Assembly (NCBI GenBank): GCA_902768065.1
Contig: CACXJP010000011.1
Span: 1-27,564, forward strand
Direction of reading: 5' to 3'
DNA from: an uncultured Erysipelotrichaceae bacterium
Lineage (GTDB): Bacteria > Bacillota_I > Bacilli_A > RF39 > UBA660
DNA: 27,564 nt
This document shows, piece by piece, positions 15,497 to 22,696 of the stretch. Made by a program: the position numbers and the translations under genes. Position 1 is the first letter of the stretch; each line of letters starts with the position of its first letter. A model generated the notes under the pieces. It was given only the letters and a program-made list of their open reading frames with translations, searched no databases and was not told the origin of the DNA.

Positions 15497-16184
15497 TTAA
15501 ATGCACCTCCTTATTTTTACTATAAATGTTTCCATATTTAGAAAAAGATTTTGGATATATTTTTAACTCAGACAGGATTTTAATAAACCATAAAGGTATA
15601 GCGGTTAATGATTTTAATTCCATAATATAAAACTTGTTTTTATTATAAAGATTACCCCTATCACCATATTCAAGTTTCAAACAATCATTTCTACTTCTTA
15701 AATTACTATCAAAAGTAATTCTAAAATTCATATCATTTTTATCATAAAAAGATAATCTATCATATGCTAAATAAATCTTTGGTTTCAAATCATATTTTTT
15801 TATAATATAATCAATTTCTTTCATTATTTGCATATTACTAACATTAGGCATTATACCTGTATCAATATATTTATAAAGTTCATTTAATTGAATTTCCACC
15901 CTTCTTTTAAAAACAACCCCCTTATATTTCCCTTTCAACTCTAAAAAGACACTATCATTTATATTTGGTGTATTATAACTCCTTATTCTAACCTTTTCTT
16001 TATAAACAGGTTTTTCAAGAGATTTAACAATTAAATCATCGCAATCATTATCAAAGTATATATTACACACAGTACTTTTAAAATATTTGTCTTTTTCAAT
16101 ATACTCTTTTATCTTTTCAAAAAGAATTAAAAATTCGCTTTCTGATAAAACATATTTCTGCTCTATTCTTTGAAAAAAATTCAT
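15489..16184 (-). CDS. VTC-domain polyphosphate polymerase-like protein
   Basis: 231 residues, a triphosphate-tunnel (VTC) domain with no SPX or membrane part. Seen in order: basic/acidic N-terminal strand RIEQKYVLS, NIYFDND, KVRIRSY, VFLELKGKYKGVVFKRR, YLAYDRLSFY, FRITFDSNLRSR, YIMELKS, and the C-terminal PKSFSKYG. These are the conserved Lys/Arg/Glu positions lining the tunnel. In yeast the VTC4 domain polymerises the gamma phosphate of ATP into polyphosphate; bacterial members next to DUF4956 are annotated by similarity only. First gene of the envelope operon; ATG at 16182-16184 is preceded by AGGAGGG. What the enzyme makes for the surface operon is unknown. Confidence 0.88.
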   Translation of the reverse strand: MNFFQRIEQKYVLSESEFLILFEKIKEYIEKDKYFKSTVCNIYFDNDCDDLIVKSLEKPVYKEKVRIRSYNTPNINDSVFLELKGKYKGVVFKRRVEIQLNELYKYIDTGIMPNVSNMQIMKEIDYIIKKYDLKPKIYLAYDRLSFYDKNDMNFRITFDSNLRSRNDCLKLEYGDRGNLYNKNKFYIMELKSLTAIPLWFIKILSELKIYPKSFSKYGNIYSKNKEVHLNV

Positions 16185-16207
16185 ATTTTCCCTCCTTGAT
16201 GTATATA

Positions 16208-16236
16208 ATTATAGACATAGACTATGAATTAAAAGT
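16208..16236 (-). promoter_or_regulatory. Promoter of envelope operon
   Basis: TATAAT on the minus strand at 16208-16213, about 23 nt before the VTC start codon; the -35 at 17 bp is weak (ACTTTT). A poor -35 box leaves room for an activator, but no clear operator is seen. Confidence 0.4.
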
Positions 16237-16259
16237 GATATAAATGTGAAAAAATAGTG

Positions 16260-16292
16260 AAAAAAAAACATTAAAAAATATTTAATGTTTTT
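16260..16292 (-). terminator. Terminator of gene 16293-16937
   Basis: An inverted repeat of the AAAAACATTAAA / TTTAATGTTTTT type around a short AT loop, directly after the stop codon and followed by T-rich sequence on the minus strand. It separates the single-helix membrane-protein gene from the envelope operon. Confidence 0.6.
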
Positions 16293-16937
16293 TTACTCAA
16301 CATTCCATACTCTAATTGATATACCACCTTTAGCACCATTCGCATATTCAAAAGTATATATTTTGTTTGTACTTGAGTAAGAATAACTATTTATTTTTCC
16401 CCTTCTTTTTAGCTTTCTAAGTAAAGAATCACAATTCTTCTTTCTTTTATCTTCACTCATATTATAAAACTCTTCTGAATTAGTAAGCTTATTTATTGAT
16501 GCATTAACATATTCTGTTATATCAGTTTCATTTTTTAATTTATCAACTAGCCAATCATATAACCCGTCTGGCATTTTAGCAAGAGAAGAAATATCTTTAT
16601 CTTTATTTGTATAATAACAATACTTCTTTTCACTCAATTGAATATAGAATGATATAGATTCATTAAACTTTATTTCAACTTCTTTTGCTAAAGCTAAGTT
16701 AACCATCTCTTTTTTCTTTAATGGTTTAATTTTAGAAACATACTTAGTAAGTGTAGTAATATCTTTATTAGAATCAACAACTAATTCTTTTATTTTAATA
16801 TCAGAACCAATTTTATATTCGTTAATAACAGCCTCATCAGTACTAATAACACTACCTCTATTAAAGTATAGTCCAATGACACTTATTATCATTAACCCAA
16901 CTGCTATACCCAAAAGTAAAATTGTTCTTCTATCCAT
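16293..16937 (-). CDS. Single-helix membrane-anchored protein, function unknown
   Basis: 214 residues, not recognised. MDRRT is followed by one hydrophobic helix (residues ~6-24), so the rest is probably outside the cell. The outer part holds mixed alpha/beta sequence (KIKELVVDSNKDITTLTKY, FYIQLSEKKYCYY, GLYDWLVDKLKNE) and a basic helix KKNCDSLLRKLKRRG, and ends in a strand FEYANGAKGGISIRVWNVE. Two cysteines outside the helix could pair. It has its own promoter (TTGATT-17-TATACT) and terminator, so it is not part of the neighbouring operon. Start ATG at 16935-16937 after a GGTG-type ribosome site. Confidence 0.6.
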   Translation of the reverse strand: MDRRTILLLGIAVGLMIISVIGLYFNRGSVISTDEAVINEYKIGSDIKIKELVVDSNKDITTLTKYVSKIKPLKKKEMVNLALAKEVEIKFNESISFYIQLSEKKYCYYTNKDKDISSLAKMPDGLYDWLVDKLKNETDITEYVNASINKLTNSEEFYNMSEDKRKKNCDSLLRKLKRRGKINSYSYSSTNKIYTFEYANGAKGGISIRVWNVE

Positions 16938-16962
16938 TCCACATCACCCATATTATAAATAA

Positions 16963-16991
16963 AGTATAGCAAATGAATTTGTAATAATCAA
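16963..16991 (-). promoter_or_regulatory. Promoter of gene 16293-16937
   Basis: TTGATT (16986-16991), 17 bp, TATACT (16963-16968) on the minus strand. It is divergent from, and nearly touching, the promoter of the plus-strand gene at 17060. Confidence 0.55.
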
Positions 16992-16997
16992 TTTAAT

Positions 16998-17026
16998 TTG
17001 CATATAAAAATCAGATATATTATAAT
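16998..17026 (+). promoter_or_regulatory. Promoter of pentapeptide-like gene
   Basis: TTGCAT (16998-17003), 17 bp, TATAAT (17021-17026) on the plus strand, about 33 nt before the ATG at 17060. Confidence 0.55.
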
Positions 17027-17059
17027 AGAAAATTAAGTAACAAATAAAAGGAGAATTAT

Positions 17060-18229
17060 ATGGACAAAGAAACAGCAGAAAAATTAATTAACCTACTAAA
17101 AAATGATAGAAAAAAAGTAATTCAAATATTAATAAATATCTTAGAAGATTTTGATGGAAAGCTTAAAGTCCCAAGTGAATTACTAGAAGAATTATTTATA
17201 GAAAAAACAAAGAAAAAAATAAATGAAGAAGAAAAACAAGTATCAACATTTATTGTTGATTCTGAAACAAAAAAGTTATATAAATATTTTGATTTCAGTG
17301 ACTTTACATATGAAAACCTATATATTAATACAGATAAAACTTCATACAACTCACTTGATATTATGAGAGATAACAATATTGTTTTTGCAACAAAAAACAT
17401 TATTAATAAAGTAGCTCGTAATTGTAATTTTGAAAATATATGGATTGAAGGAAATTTCGATGGTTGGAATATTGAACTATCTAATTTTGAAAGATGTATG
17501 GGACTACCAACAATTAATCCAAATAAAACATCAAATAAAAGTATCAATGGTGTTACACTAGGAAATACAATTGTCTCAGGAAATTGTGATGACGTTGACA
17601 TAACAGGAGCATCTTTTCTAAATGCCGTAATTGATAAAGACTTTTCCATAAATCCTCAAACAATAAAAGATAAAGACCTAAGGAGAACTATTCTTTCAGG
17701 AGTTAAAATAGTAGGCAGTTTTGATGGAGCAACAATTGGAAGTACCAATTTTAAAGGTTGCCAAACAGAACTAATATTACATTTAGATAAAATTAATCCA
17801 GGTTCAAAAAAAGAGCTTAAATTTAATAATTTTGGAGGAATAACATTTGAAGGTGATCTTACTGAATATGAATTAGAAAGTAATGACTTTACAGGTTCAA
17901 AAAATGCAGTAATTGATTTTAGTAAATATTCATATATACAAATATCAAGTAAATGGAATAATTTCGCAGATGTTACTTTTAAAAATATGTATAGAGCAGG
18001 CGAGCACTTCCTATTTGATAATAATAATGAATTTGCCAATTCATATGTCTCATATAATTCTTATAATTGTGGTCCTGAACTAAGATGGTATAACAATGCA
18101 AAAAATACAAAAGGTTTTAAGAAAATAATAATGATAAATGAAGATCAAGAAATAGAAGAAGAAATAAAAAGAATTATTAATCCAGAAATAATTAAACAAA
18201 AAATAAAGAAAATGGAATCAAATCAATGA
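17060..18229 (+). CDS. Pentapeptide-repeat-like beta-helix protein
   Basis: 389 residues; family not firmly recognised. Residues 1-60 are helical and charged. From ~115 to ~310 the sequence has solenoid character with units about 43-46 residues long, each centred on a G-(N/S/D)-x-D-G-like turn followed by a pentapeptide-like (S/T/D)-x-F-x-x step: GNFDGWNIELSNFERC (131), GNCDDVDITGASFLNA (174), GSFDGATIGSTNFKGC (219) and GDLTEYELESNDFTGS (265). A degenerate last turn contains WNNFADVTFKNMY. The C-terminus is a charged helix (EEEIKRIINPEIIKQKIKK). There is no signal peptide. Pentapeptide proteins are right-handed beta-helices, some of which mimic DNA and bind gyrase; no such role is claimed here. 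AAGGAG precedes the ATG by 7 nt. Stop is TGA. Confidence 0.6.
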   Translation: MDKETAEKLINLLKNDRKKVIQILINILEDFDGKLKVPSELLEELFIEKTKKKINEEEKQVSTFIVDSETKKLYKYFDFSDFTYENLYINTDKTSYNSLDIMRDNNIVFATKNIINKVARNCNFENIWIEGNFDGWNIELSNFERCMGLPTINPNKTSNKSINGVTLGNTIVSGNCDDVDITGASFLNAVIDKDFSINPQTIKDKDLRRTILSGVKIVGSFDGATIGSTNFKGCQTELILHLDKINPGSKKELKFNNFGGITFEGDLTEYELESNDFTGSKNAVIDFSKYSYIQISSKWNNFADVTFKNMYRAGEHFLFDNNNEFANSYVSYNSYNCGPELRWYNNAKNTKGFKKIIMINEDQEIEEEIKRIINPEIIKQKIKKMESNQ

Positions 18230-18240
18230 TTCCATTTTAT
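18211..18240 (+). terminator. Bidirectional terminator between convergent genes
   Basis: Perfect 10-bp inverted repeat AATGGAATCA / TGATTCCATT (18211-18220 with 18227-18236) with a 6-nt loop. It begins inside the last codons of the plus-strand gene and ends at the stop of exonuclease III; T-rich sequence follows on both strands. Confidence 0.65.
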
Positions 18241-18983
18241 ATTTCTAACTCAATTGGACAGTGATCAGATCCTTCAATATCACTTAATATTTTTGAATCA
18301 ACCACCCTATCAATAAACTCTTTATTTACTATAAAATAATCAAGTCTCCACCCAATATTTTTACTTCTAGCATTTCTCATATAACTCCACCAAGAATATT
18401 TTACCTCCGTAGGATATAAATATCTAAAAGTATCTACAAATCCAGAATCAAGAAGTTCTGTCATCTTACCTCTTTCTTCATCGGTAAATCCTGCATTTCT
18501 TCTATTAGAATCTGGATTTTTAATATCTATTTCTTGATGTGAAACATTTAAGTCTCCACAATATATTACATTTTTCTTTTCTCTTAAAGAATTCAAATAG
18601 TTTCTCATTAAATCTTCAAATCTCATTCTTGAATCAAGTCTTATTAATTCTCTTTTTGAATTTGGTACATAACAAGTTACTAAATAAAAATCATCAAACT
18701 CTAATGTAATTGTTCTACCTTCACTATCATATTCAAAATCATCAATACCATATTTAACTGATAAAGGTTCAACCTTTGAATACACCATCGTCCCAGAGTA
18801 ACCTTTTTTCTCTGCTGGAAATAAGTATTCATTATAACCGTATGGATGAAAAGGATTTTGTTCTTCTAAAACCTTAGTTTCTTGTAAACAATAGATATCT
18901 GCATTTTCTAATTCAAAGAATCTATCAAATCCTTTATTTAAACAAGCCCTAAGACCTGCAACATTCCAAGATACTATTTTCAT
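18237..18983 (-). CDS. xth: Exodeoxyribonuclease III (AP endonuclease)
   Basis: 248 residues, full length for the ExoA/XthA family. Seen: MKIVSWNVAGLRACL with the metal-binding Asn, IYCLQETKV with the catalytic Glu, GYNEYLFPAEKKGYSGTMVYSK, LVTCYVPNS, VIYCGDLNVSHQEIDI with the catalytic Asp-x-Asn, GFTDEERGKM, YSWWSYMRNARSKNIGWRLDYFI and IEGSDHCPIELEI with the catalytic His. It cleaves DNA 5' to abasic sites in base-excision repair and can degrade 3' ends. ATG at 18981-18983 follows AGGAGGAG. A short, diverged copy of its first ~20 codons sits at 19788-19892, beyond the zinc-ribbon gene, so this region has been duplicated or rearranged. Confidence 0.95.
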   Translation of the reverse strand: MKIVSWNVAGLRACLNKGFDRFFELENADIYCLQETKVLEEQNPFHPYGYNEYLFPAEKKGYSGTMVYSKVEPLSVKYGIDDFEYDSEGRTITLEFDDFYLVTCYVPNSKRELIRLDSRMRFEDLMRNYLNSLREKKNVIYCGDLNVSHQEIDIKNPDSNRRNAGFTDEERGKMTELLDSGFVDTFRYLYPTEVKYSWWSYMRNARSKNIGWRLDYFIVNKEFIDRVVDSKILSDIEGSDHCPIELEI

Positions 18984-19030
18984 AACTCCTCCTATAATAA
19001 TTCATCGAAAAAACCACTTCTATAGTTTCA

Positions 19031-19783
19031 TCACCAGTCACTGCTCCAATCTGTTCCTCCAGAATCCCAATCACTACCACTATCCCAATCACTATCACTA
19101 TCCCAATCTCTATCCCAACTTGAACTATAAACATCACTATCACGTATATCAGAATATCTAGATGAATTCGAATAACTACTGCCATCATAATGATCACTTA
19201 TGTCATCATCATATGATGGCTTTGTAGTAGATTGCCATCTATTATTACTATATATGTACCAAGAACCACTATGATGATAGTATTCATTTCCATTAAAATT
19301 ATAATATCCATCACTTGGTCTCAAACAGAAGTAAAGAAATAAGAGCATAGAGACAATCACAAAAATAACTATACAAATAAAATCCCTAATAAATGTTGGC
19401 TTAGGAATTTTACTATTTTTTCTAATCCATATTTCTTCTTTCAATTTTAAATATAATTCATTAACCGCATATTTTTCATCTGTTCCTTCATATCTAATTG
19501 CTCTTTCGCCAGTATCTTTATTTTTATATACAACATATTTTCCTGTGTTTTCATCCTTATAAATACCAAAAGCCTTCGGTTCTTTATAATCCTCACCTAT
19601 AAAAAATCTTGTTTTTTCATATGGTGGAAGTCCCCTATCTTGATACCACTTTGCCAATTCCTCTATCGTGGTAGGTATATCTTTCGAAGCTCTATTATAA
19701 TTTTTGTTTACAGCTCCACATCCGGGGCATTTTTCATCACCATCATCAATTAAATTATTGCAATACTCACATCGTACCCTCAT
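19031..19783 (-). CDS. Zinc-ribbon membrane protein with WDSD-type tail
   Basis: 250 residues. The N-terminus is a zinc ribbon (RCEYCNNLIDDGDEKCPGCG, four Cys in two CxxC pairs). It is followed by a domain with IEELAKWYQDRGLPPYEKTR and YKDENTGKYVVYKNKDTGER, a membrane helix at ~132-152 (FICIVIFVIVSMLLFLYFCL), a Tyr/His/Asn-rich stretch, and a C-terminal low-complexity tail of Ser/Asp/Trp (SDWDSGSDWDSGGTDWSSDW). The ribbon and first domain are predicted inside the cell, the acidic Trp tail outside or at the surface. Similar zinc-ribbon/one-helix proteins are common in low-GC Gram-positives, with no assigned role. GGGAG lies 9 nt before the ATG at 19781-19783. It stands between two copies of the exonuclease III start. 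Confidence 0.7.
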   Translation of the reverse strand: MRVRCEYCNNLIDDGDEKCPGCGAVNKNYNRASKDIPTTIEELAKWYQDRGLPPYEKTRFFIGEDYKEPKAFGIYKDENTGKYVVYKNKDTGERAIRYEGTDEKYAVNELYLKLKEEIWIRKNSKIPKPTFIRDFICIVIFVIVSMLLFLYFCLRPSDGYYNFNGNEYYHHSGSWYIYSNNRWQSTTKPSYDDDISDHYDGSSYSNSSRYSDIRDSDVYSSSWDRDWDSDSDWDSGSDWDSGGTDWSSDW

Positions 19784-19787
19784 ATCT

Positions 19788-19892
19788 TTACTCCCTTATA
19801 TCATTCTTTATAATCCTAATTAGTAAAAAAATTTCAAATTCTCTGTTTAAACAAGTTCTAAGTCCTGCAACATTCCAAGATACTATTTTCAT
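19788..19892 (-). pseudogene. Truncated duplicate of the exonuclease III 5' end
   Basis: An open frame of 34 codons begins MKIVSWNVAGLRTCLNREFE, against MKIVSWNVAGLRACLNKGFD in the intact gene at 18237-18983. The first 29 nucleotides are identical and similarity fades over the next ~30; after that the frame runs into unrelated sequence and stops at 19788-19790. The ATG overlaps the stop codon of the PRPP-synthetase gene (ATGA), so it is still placed for coupled translation, but the catalytic Glu, Asp and His regions are absent. It is a remnant, or at most a 34-residue peptide with no expected nuclease activity. Confidence 0.8.
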
Positions 19893-21040
19893 TTTTTACT
19901 CTCATTAAATTTCTTTTCTAACATTTTAATTGGTTTTGATTTATCAGTAAGTAATGAAGAAATAGAAATATCATTATGCATATTATAAATAATTTGAGCC
20001 ATAAAATTTGAGCAATCACAAACATATAACCATGGGGCATTTTTATATTCATCAGGTATATAAGATAAATTGGTTGTATAAACCCCATCTAACATACCCT
20101 TCTCATAATATTCATTAAACTTATCAATTCCATCAGTATATAAAGCATAGGTAACTGCTAGATATATATGTTTAACATCCCTTTTCTTTAATTCCTCAAT
20201 AACATCAAACATACTTCCACCAGAAGAAATCATATCATCTGATACAATTGCCGTATACCCAGCTAAATCACCATTACCTGAATAATCATGGCTAGTAACA
20301 GGATTTTTTCCATCAACTAAGTGATTGTAATCTCTTTGTTTTACAAAGCTTCCTGCTTCCCTATGAATATCTTGAGTATTAAAAGAGTTTAAATAGACAT
20401 TTCTTCTTCCTGTCGCACCATTATCGGGCGCAACAAAATCTATTTTTTTTAGTTGCTCAATTGGAGTATTATTTATAAATTCCCCAAGTATTTCATTCGT
20501 TGGAAAGAAATTGTTAAACTCCATATTATGAACAGCATGTTCAACACCAGGATCATGAGCATCAAAAGTAACAAAACTTTTTACTTTACTAAATCTATCT
20601 ATTATATGAAGCATCATACCACACATTAGATTTTCTCTAGTGTTTTTTCTATGTTGCCTTCCAGCCCATAATTCCGGCTCAATTATATTAATACTTTTAG
20701 CATGTGAACTACATGCACCAATTCCATCTAATAATTGAATCATCAAATCATTAGGAGATGTATGATTAATAAAACCATGCATCTTATATTCACCTGAATA
20801 GTTTCCTATATCAGTTAACATATATAAATCTTTTCCCCTAACAGTCTCTTGAATCTCTACCTTTTGATGACCATCTTGAAAGAAATTTTCCTTTATAGGA
20901 ACCTTAAATGTATATTTTTCAGGATCAAGATTATGCATCCTCACTAAGTGAGCATCTACCTTATCACCTAACTCTTTTGCGCTTTCAAACACCATTAACC
21001 TTAAATTTGATGTTTCAATAACTTCTTTTTTCTTTTCCAT
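19889..21040 (-). CDS. prs: Ribose-phosphate pyrophosphokinase, divergent long form
   Basis: About 383 residues against ~315 for the classical bacterial enzyme. It makes PRPP from ribose 5-phosphate and ATP for nucleotide, His and Trp synthesis. Seen: VTFDAHDPGVEHAVHN where the classical enzyme has DLHAxQIQGFF, DFVAPDNGATGRRNVY in place of the PDHGGVxRAR region, VKQRDYNH in place of the KRR flap, and the PRPP loop TAIVSDDMISSGGSMFDV (DDxxxxGG). Extra segments lie before and after the core (for example SHAKSINIIEPELWAGRQHR). The ATG at 21038-21040 is chosen because GGAGGAGA precedes it; an upstream in-frame ATG at 21061 lies before the ribosome site. The gene ends in TGA, overlapping the exonuclease III remnant. 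Confidence 0.85.
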   Translation of the reverse strand: MEKKKEVIETSNLRLMVFESAKELGDKVDAHLVRMHNLDPEKYTFKVPIKENFFQDGHQKVEIQETVRGKDLYMLTDIGNYSGEYKMHGFINHTSPNDLMIQLLDGIGACSSHAKSINIIEPELWAGRQHRKNTRENLMCGMMLHIIDRFSKVKSFVTFDAHDPGVEHAVHNMEFNNFFPTNEILGEFINNTPIEQLKKIDFVAPDNGATGRRNVYLNSFNTQDIHREAGSFVKQRDYNHLVDGKNPVTSHDYSGNGDLAGYTAIVSDDMISSGGSMFDVIEELKKRDVKHIYLAVTYALYTDGIDKFNEYYEKGMLDGVYTTNLSYIPDEYKNAPWLYVCDCSNFMAQIIYNMHNDISISSLLTDKSKPIKMLEKKFNESKK

Positions 21041-21061
21041 TCTACTTCTCCTCCATACCAC

Positions 21062-21087
21062 AAAAAAGAGTAAATTAAAACTTACTC
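21062..21087 (-). terminator. Rho-independent terminator after uppP
   Basis: Minus strand GAGTAA, 8-nt loop, TTACTC, then six Ts (21082-21087 with 21068-21073, T run 21062-21067). It lies just after the uppP stop codon. Confidence 0.7.
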
Positions 21088-21088
21088 C

Positions 21089-21916
21089 CTATTTCATTAA
21101 AAAGTATAGTAATACTATAAAACCTAAAACAATTCTATAGTATCCAAATACTTTGAAATCATGTTTTTTAATATAATTCATAAAGAATCTAATAACTATC
21201 ATACTAACTACAAATGCAACTATTGTAGCAACTACTAATATAGCAACCTCTAATCCATTAAATACAAAACCTACTTTTATAAAATACTTCATAAGTTTTA
21301 GTAAAGATGCTCCTGCCATTACAGGAATTGCTAAAAAGAATGTAAATTCTGCTATTACACTTCTTTCTAAACCAAGTAATAAACCACCTATAATAGTAGA
21401 ACCACTTCTAGATGTACCAGGAATTAATGCAAGTAATTGGAAAGCTCCAATCCCTAAAGCTTGCTTATATGAAATCTTATCAATACTCTTTACATTTCTC
21501 TTACCAATATTCTTACTTTCGATAATAATAAATATAATACCATATATAATAAGAGCAAGCGCAACAACTACACCATTATATAAATACTTATCTAAAATAT
21601 CATCAAACAATAAACCAATTATAACAGCAGGTATACATGCCACTATAATTTTCCCCCATAAATTTAAACTTTTTTTATCTAATACAATCTTTTCTTTTTG
21701 TTTTTTCAACGGCCATATTTCTTTAAAGAACAAAACAACAACAGCCATTATAGCACCTAATTGTATAACAACTTCAAATAATTTATAAAATTCATCTGAA
21801 ACATTAAGATTGATAAATTCATTCAATAGAATCATATGACCTGTTGATGATATAGGTAACCATTCTGTAACACCTTCAACTATACCAAATAATACTGCTT
21901 TTAAAATTTCTATCAT
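21089..21916 (-). CDS. uppP: Undecaprenyl-diphosphatase
   Basis: 275 residues, BacA/UppP family integral membrane protein that removes a phosphate from undecaprenyl diphosphate so that the lipid carrier for peptidoglycan and other wall polymers can be reused. Both active-site signatures are present: GIVEGVTEWLPISSTGHM near residue 12-29 and ALIPGTSRSGSTIIGG near 170. At least seven hydrophobic helices are visible. The start is the ATG at 21914-21916, preceded by AGGAGG; an in-frame ATG at 21943 has no ribosome site. Loss or overexpression of this family changes bacitracin sensitivity in other bacteria. It is a single-gene unit. Confidence 0.95.
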   Translation of the reverse strand: MIEILKAVLFGIVEGVTEWLPISSTGHMILLNEFINLNVSDEFYKLFEVVIQLGAIMAVVVLFFKEIWPLKKQKEKIVLDKKSLNLWGKIIVACIPAVIIGLLFDDILDKYLYNGVVVALALIIYGIIFIIIESKNIGKRNVKSIDKISYKQALGIGAFQLLALIPGTSRSGSTIIGGLLLGLERSVIAEFTFFLAIPVMAGASLLKLMKYFIKVGFVFNGLEVAILVVATIVAFVVSMIVIRFFMNYIKKHDFKVFGYYRIVLGFIVLLYFLMK

Positions 21917-21985
21917 AATAATCCTCCTATTAAATTGTATCATACATTTACAATATTATTAATCAAATTACACAATTTTACAAAA

Positions 21986-22549
21986 TTATTTTTTTGGTAT
22001 AAACTTACTAACTCCACCTAAGCAATATTTCTCAATATATTTTGCAAGTAAATCACTAGAAATATTAAAATCATTCTTAACCCAATAATTAATAACACCC
22101 AAAGCTCCATTAAAGATAAATACAACAGAGTTCTCAAGTTCATTATAATCATCACTATCTATATTACTTTCCCAATTACCAATACACTTTTCATATGCCA
22201 CTTCTAAAACATCATCCAAGAAATAAATATTACTATCCGCATTAAATAATACTCTAACTAACTTTTTATTATTTTCAAAAATATCTAAAATTTCTTTAGT
22301 AAAAGTATAAATAGAATGATTACTCATATGAACCATAGAATTAGATTCCCTAATCTCTTCAATAAATTCTTCTTCAATCTTTTTTAATAAATCATAAATA
22401 TCTTCATAATACCTATAAAATGTTCCTCTATTAACATCTGCTATATCACATAATTCTTTAACCGATATAGATGAAATATCCTTTTTTTCAAGTAAAGATA
22501 AGAATGTATCTTTAATAACTTTTTTAGTATATTTAACTCTTCTATCCAT
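21986..22549 (-). CDS. TetR/AcrR-family transcriptional regulator
   Basis: 187 residues. The N-terminal helix-turn-helix is clear: VIKDTFLSLLEKKDISSISV, then KELCDIADVNRGTFYRYYED (recognition helix around 36-46). The remainder is the all-helical ligand/dimer domain (LLKKIEEEFIEEI and beyond). It is divergent from an acyl-CoA-synthetase-like gene 148 nt away, the normal setting for a TetR repressor acting on its neighbour and itself; the shared region holds two inverted repeats. The ligand is probably an acyl compound, by context only. ATG at 22547-22549 has AAAGGAG before it. Confidence 0.88.
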   Translation of the reverse strand: MDRRVKYTKKVIKDTFLSLLEKKDISSISVKELCDIADVNRGTFYRYYEDIYDLLKKIEEEFIEEIRESNSMVHMSNHSIYTFTKEILDIFENNKKLVRVLFNADSNIYFLDDVLEVAYEKCIGNWESNIDSDDYNELENSVVFIFNGALGVINYWVKNDFNISSDLLAKYIEKYCLGGVSKFIPKK

Positions 22550-22561
22550 AATTGCTCCTTT

Positions 22562-22577
22562 TTAGACATTTGCCTAA
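22562..22577. promoter_or_regulatory. Inverted repeat near the regulator start, candidate TetR operator
   Basis: TTAGACATTTGCCTAA is an imperfect palindrome (12 of 16 positions symmetrical), starting 13 nt upstream of the regulator's ATG. Position and size suit an autoregulatory TetR operator. Confidence 0.4.
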
Positions 22578-22585
22578 TAACATGT

Positions 22586-22621
22586 TCAATAATAAACAAT
22601 AAATGATTATTTGATTATTGA
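22586..22621. promoter_or_regulatory. Wide inverted repeat between divergent genes, second candidate operator
   Basis: Arms TCAATAAT (22586-22593) and ATTATTGA (22614-22621) lie symmetrically 20 bp apart. The right arm overlaps the -35 element of the acyl-CoA-synthetase-like gene promoter. The sequence is AT-rich, so chance is a real alternative. Confidence 0.3.
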
Positions 22622-22647
22622 TACTAAGTTAATTAAAATTATATAAT
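22618..22647 (+). promoter_or_regulatory. Promoter of acyl-CoA-synthetase-like gene
   Basis: TTGATA (22618-22623), 18 bp, TATAAT (22642-22647), about 50 nt before the chosen start codon. Confidence 0.5.
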
Positions 22648-22696
22648 ATATTTGTTACTTAATCAACATATGTTTAAAAAGATAGGATGTGTATTT

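Noticed and set aside
17122..17649. Long minus-strand frame opposite the pentapeptide-like gene
   Set aside because: Ser/Phe/Ile-rich antisense shadow of a real gene with promoter, ribosome site and repeats on the other strand.
19040..19130. Short repeated ATCC/ACTATC units that could suggest a CRISPR or satellite array
   Set aside because: They encode the SDWDSG repeats of the zinc-ribbon protein in frame; no spacers of regular length.
18949..19197. 82-codon minus-strand frame rich in Ile/Val between exonuclease III and the zinc-ribbon gene
   Set aside because: Shifted reading of the Ser/Asp/Trp tail of the zinc-ribbon gene and the exonuclease III start; hydrophobicity is an artefact of the GAT-rich repeat.
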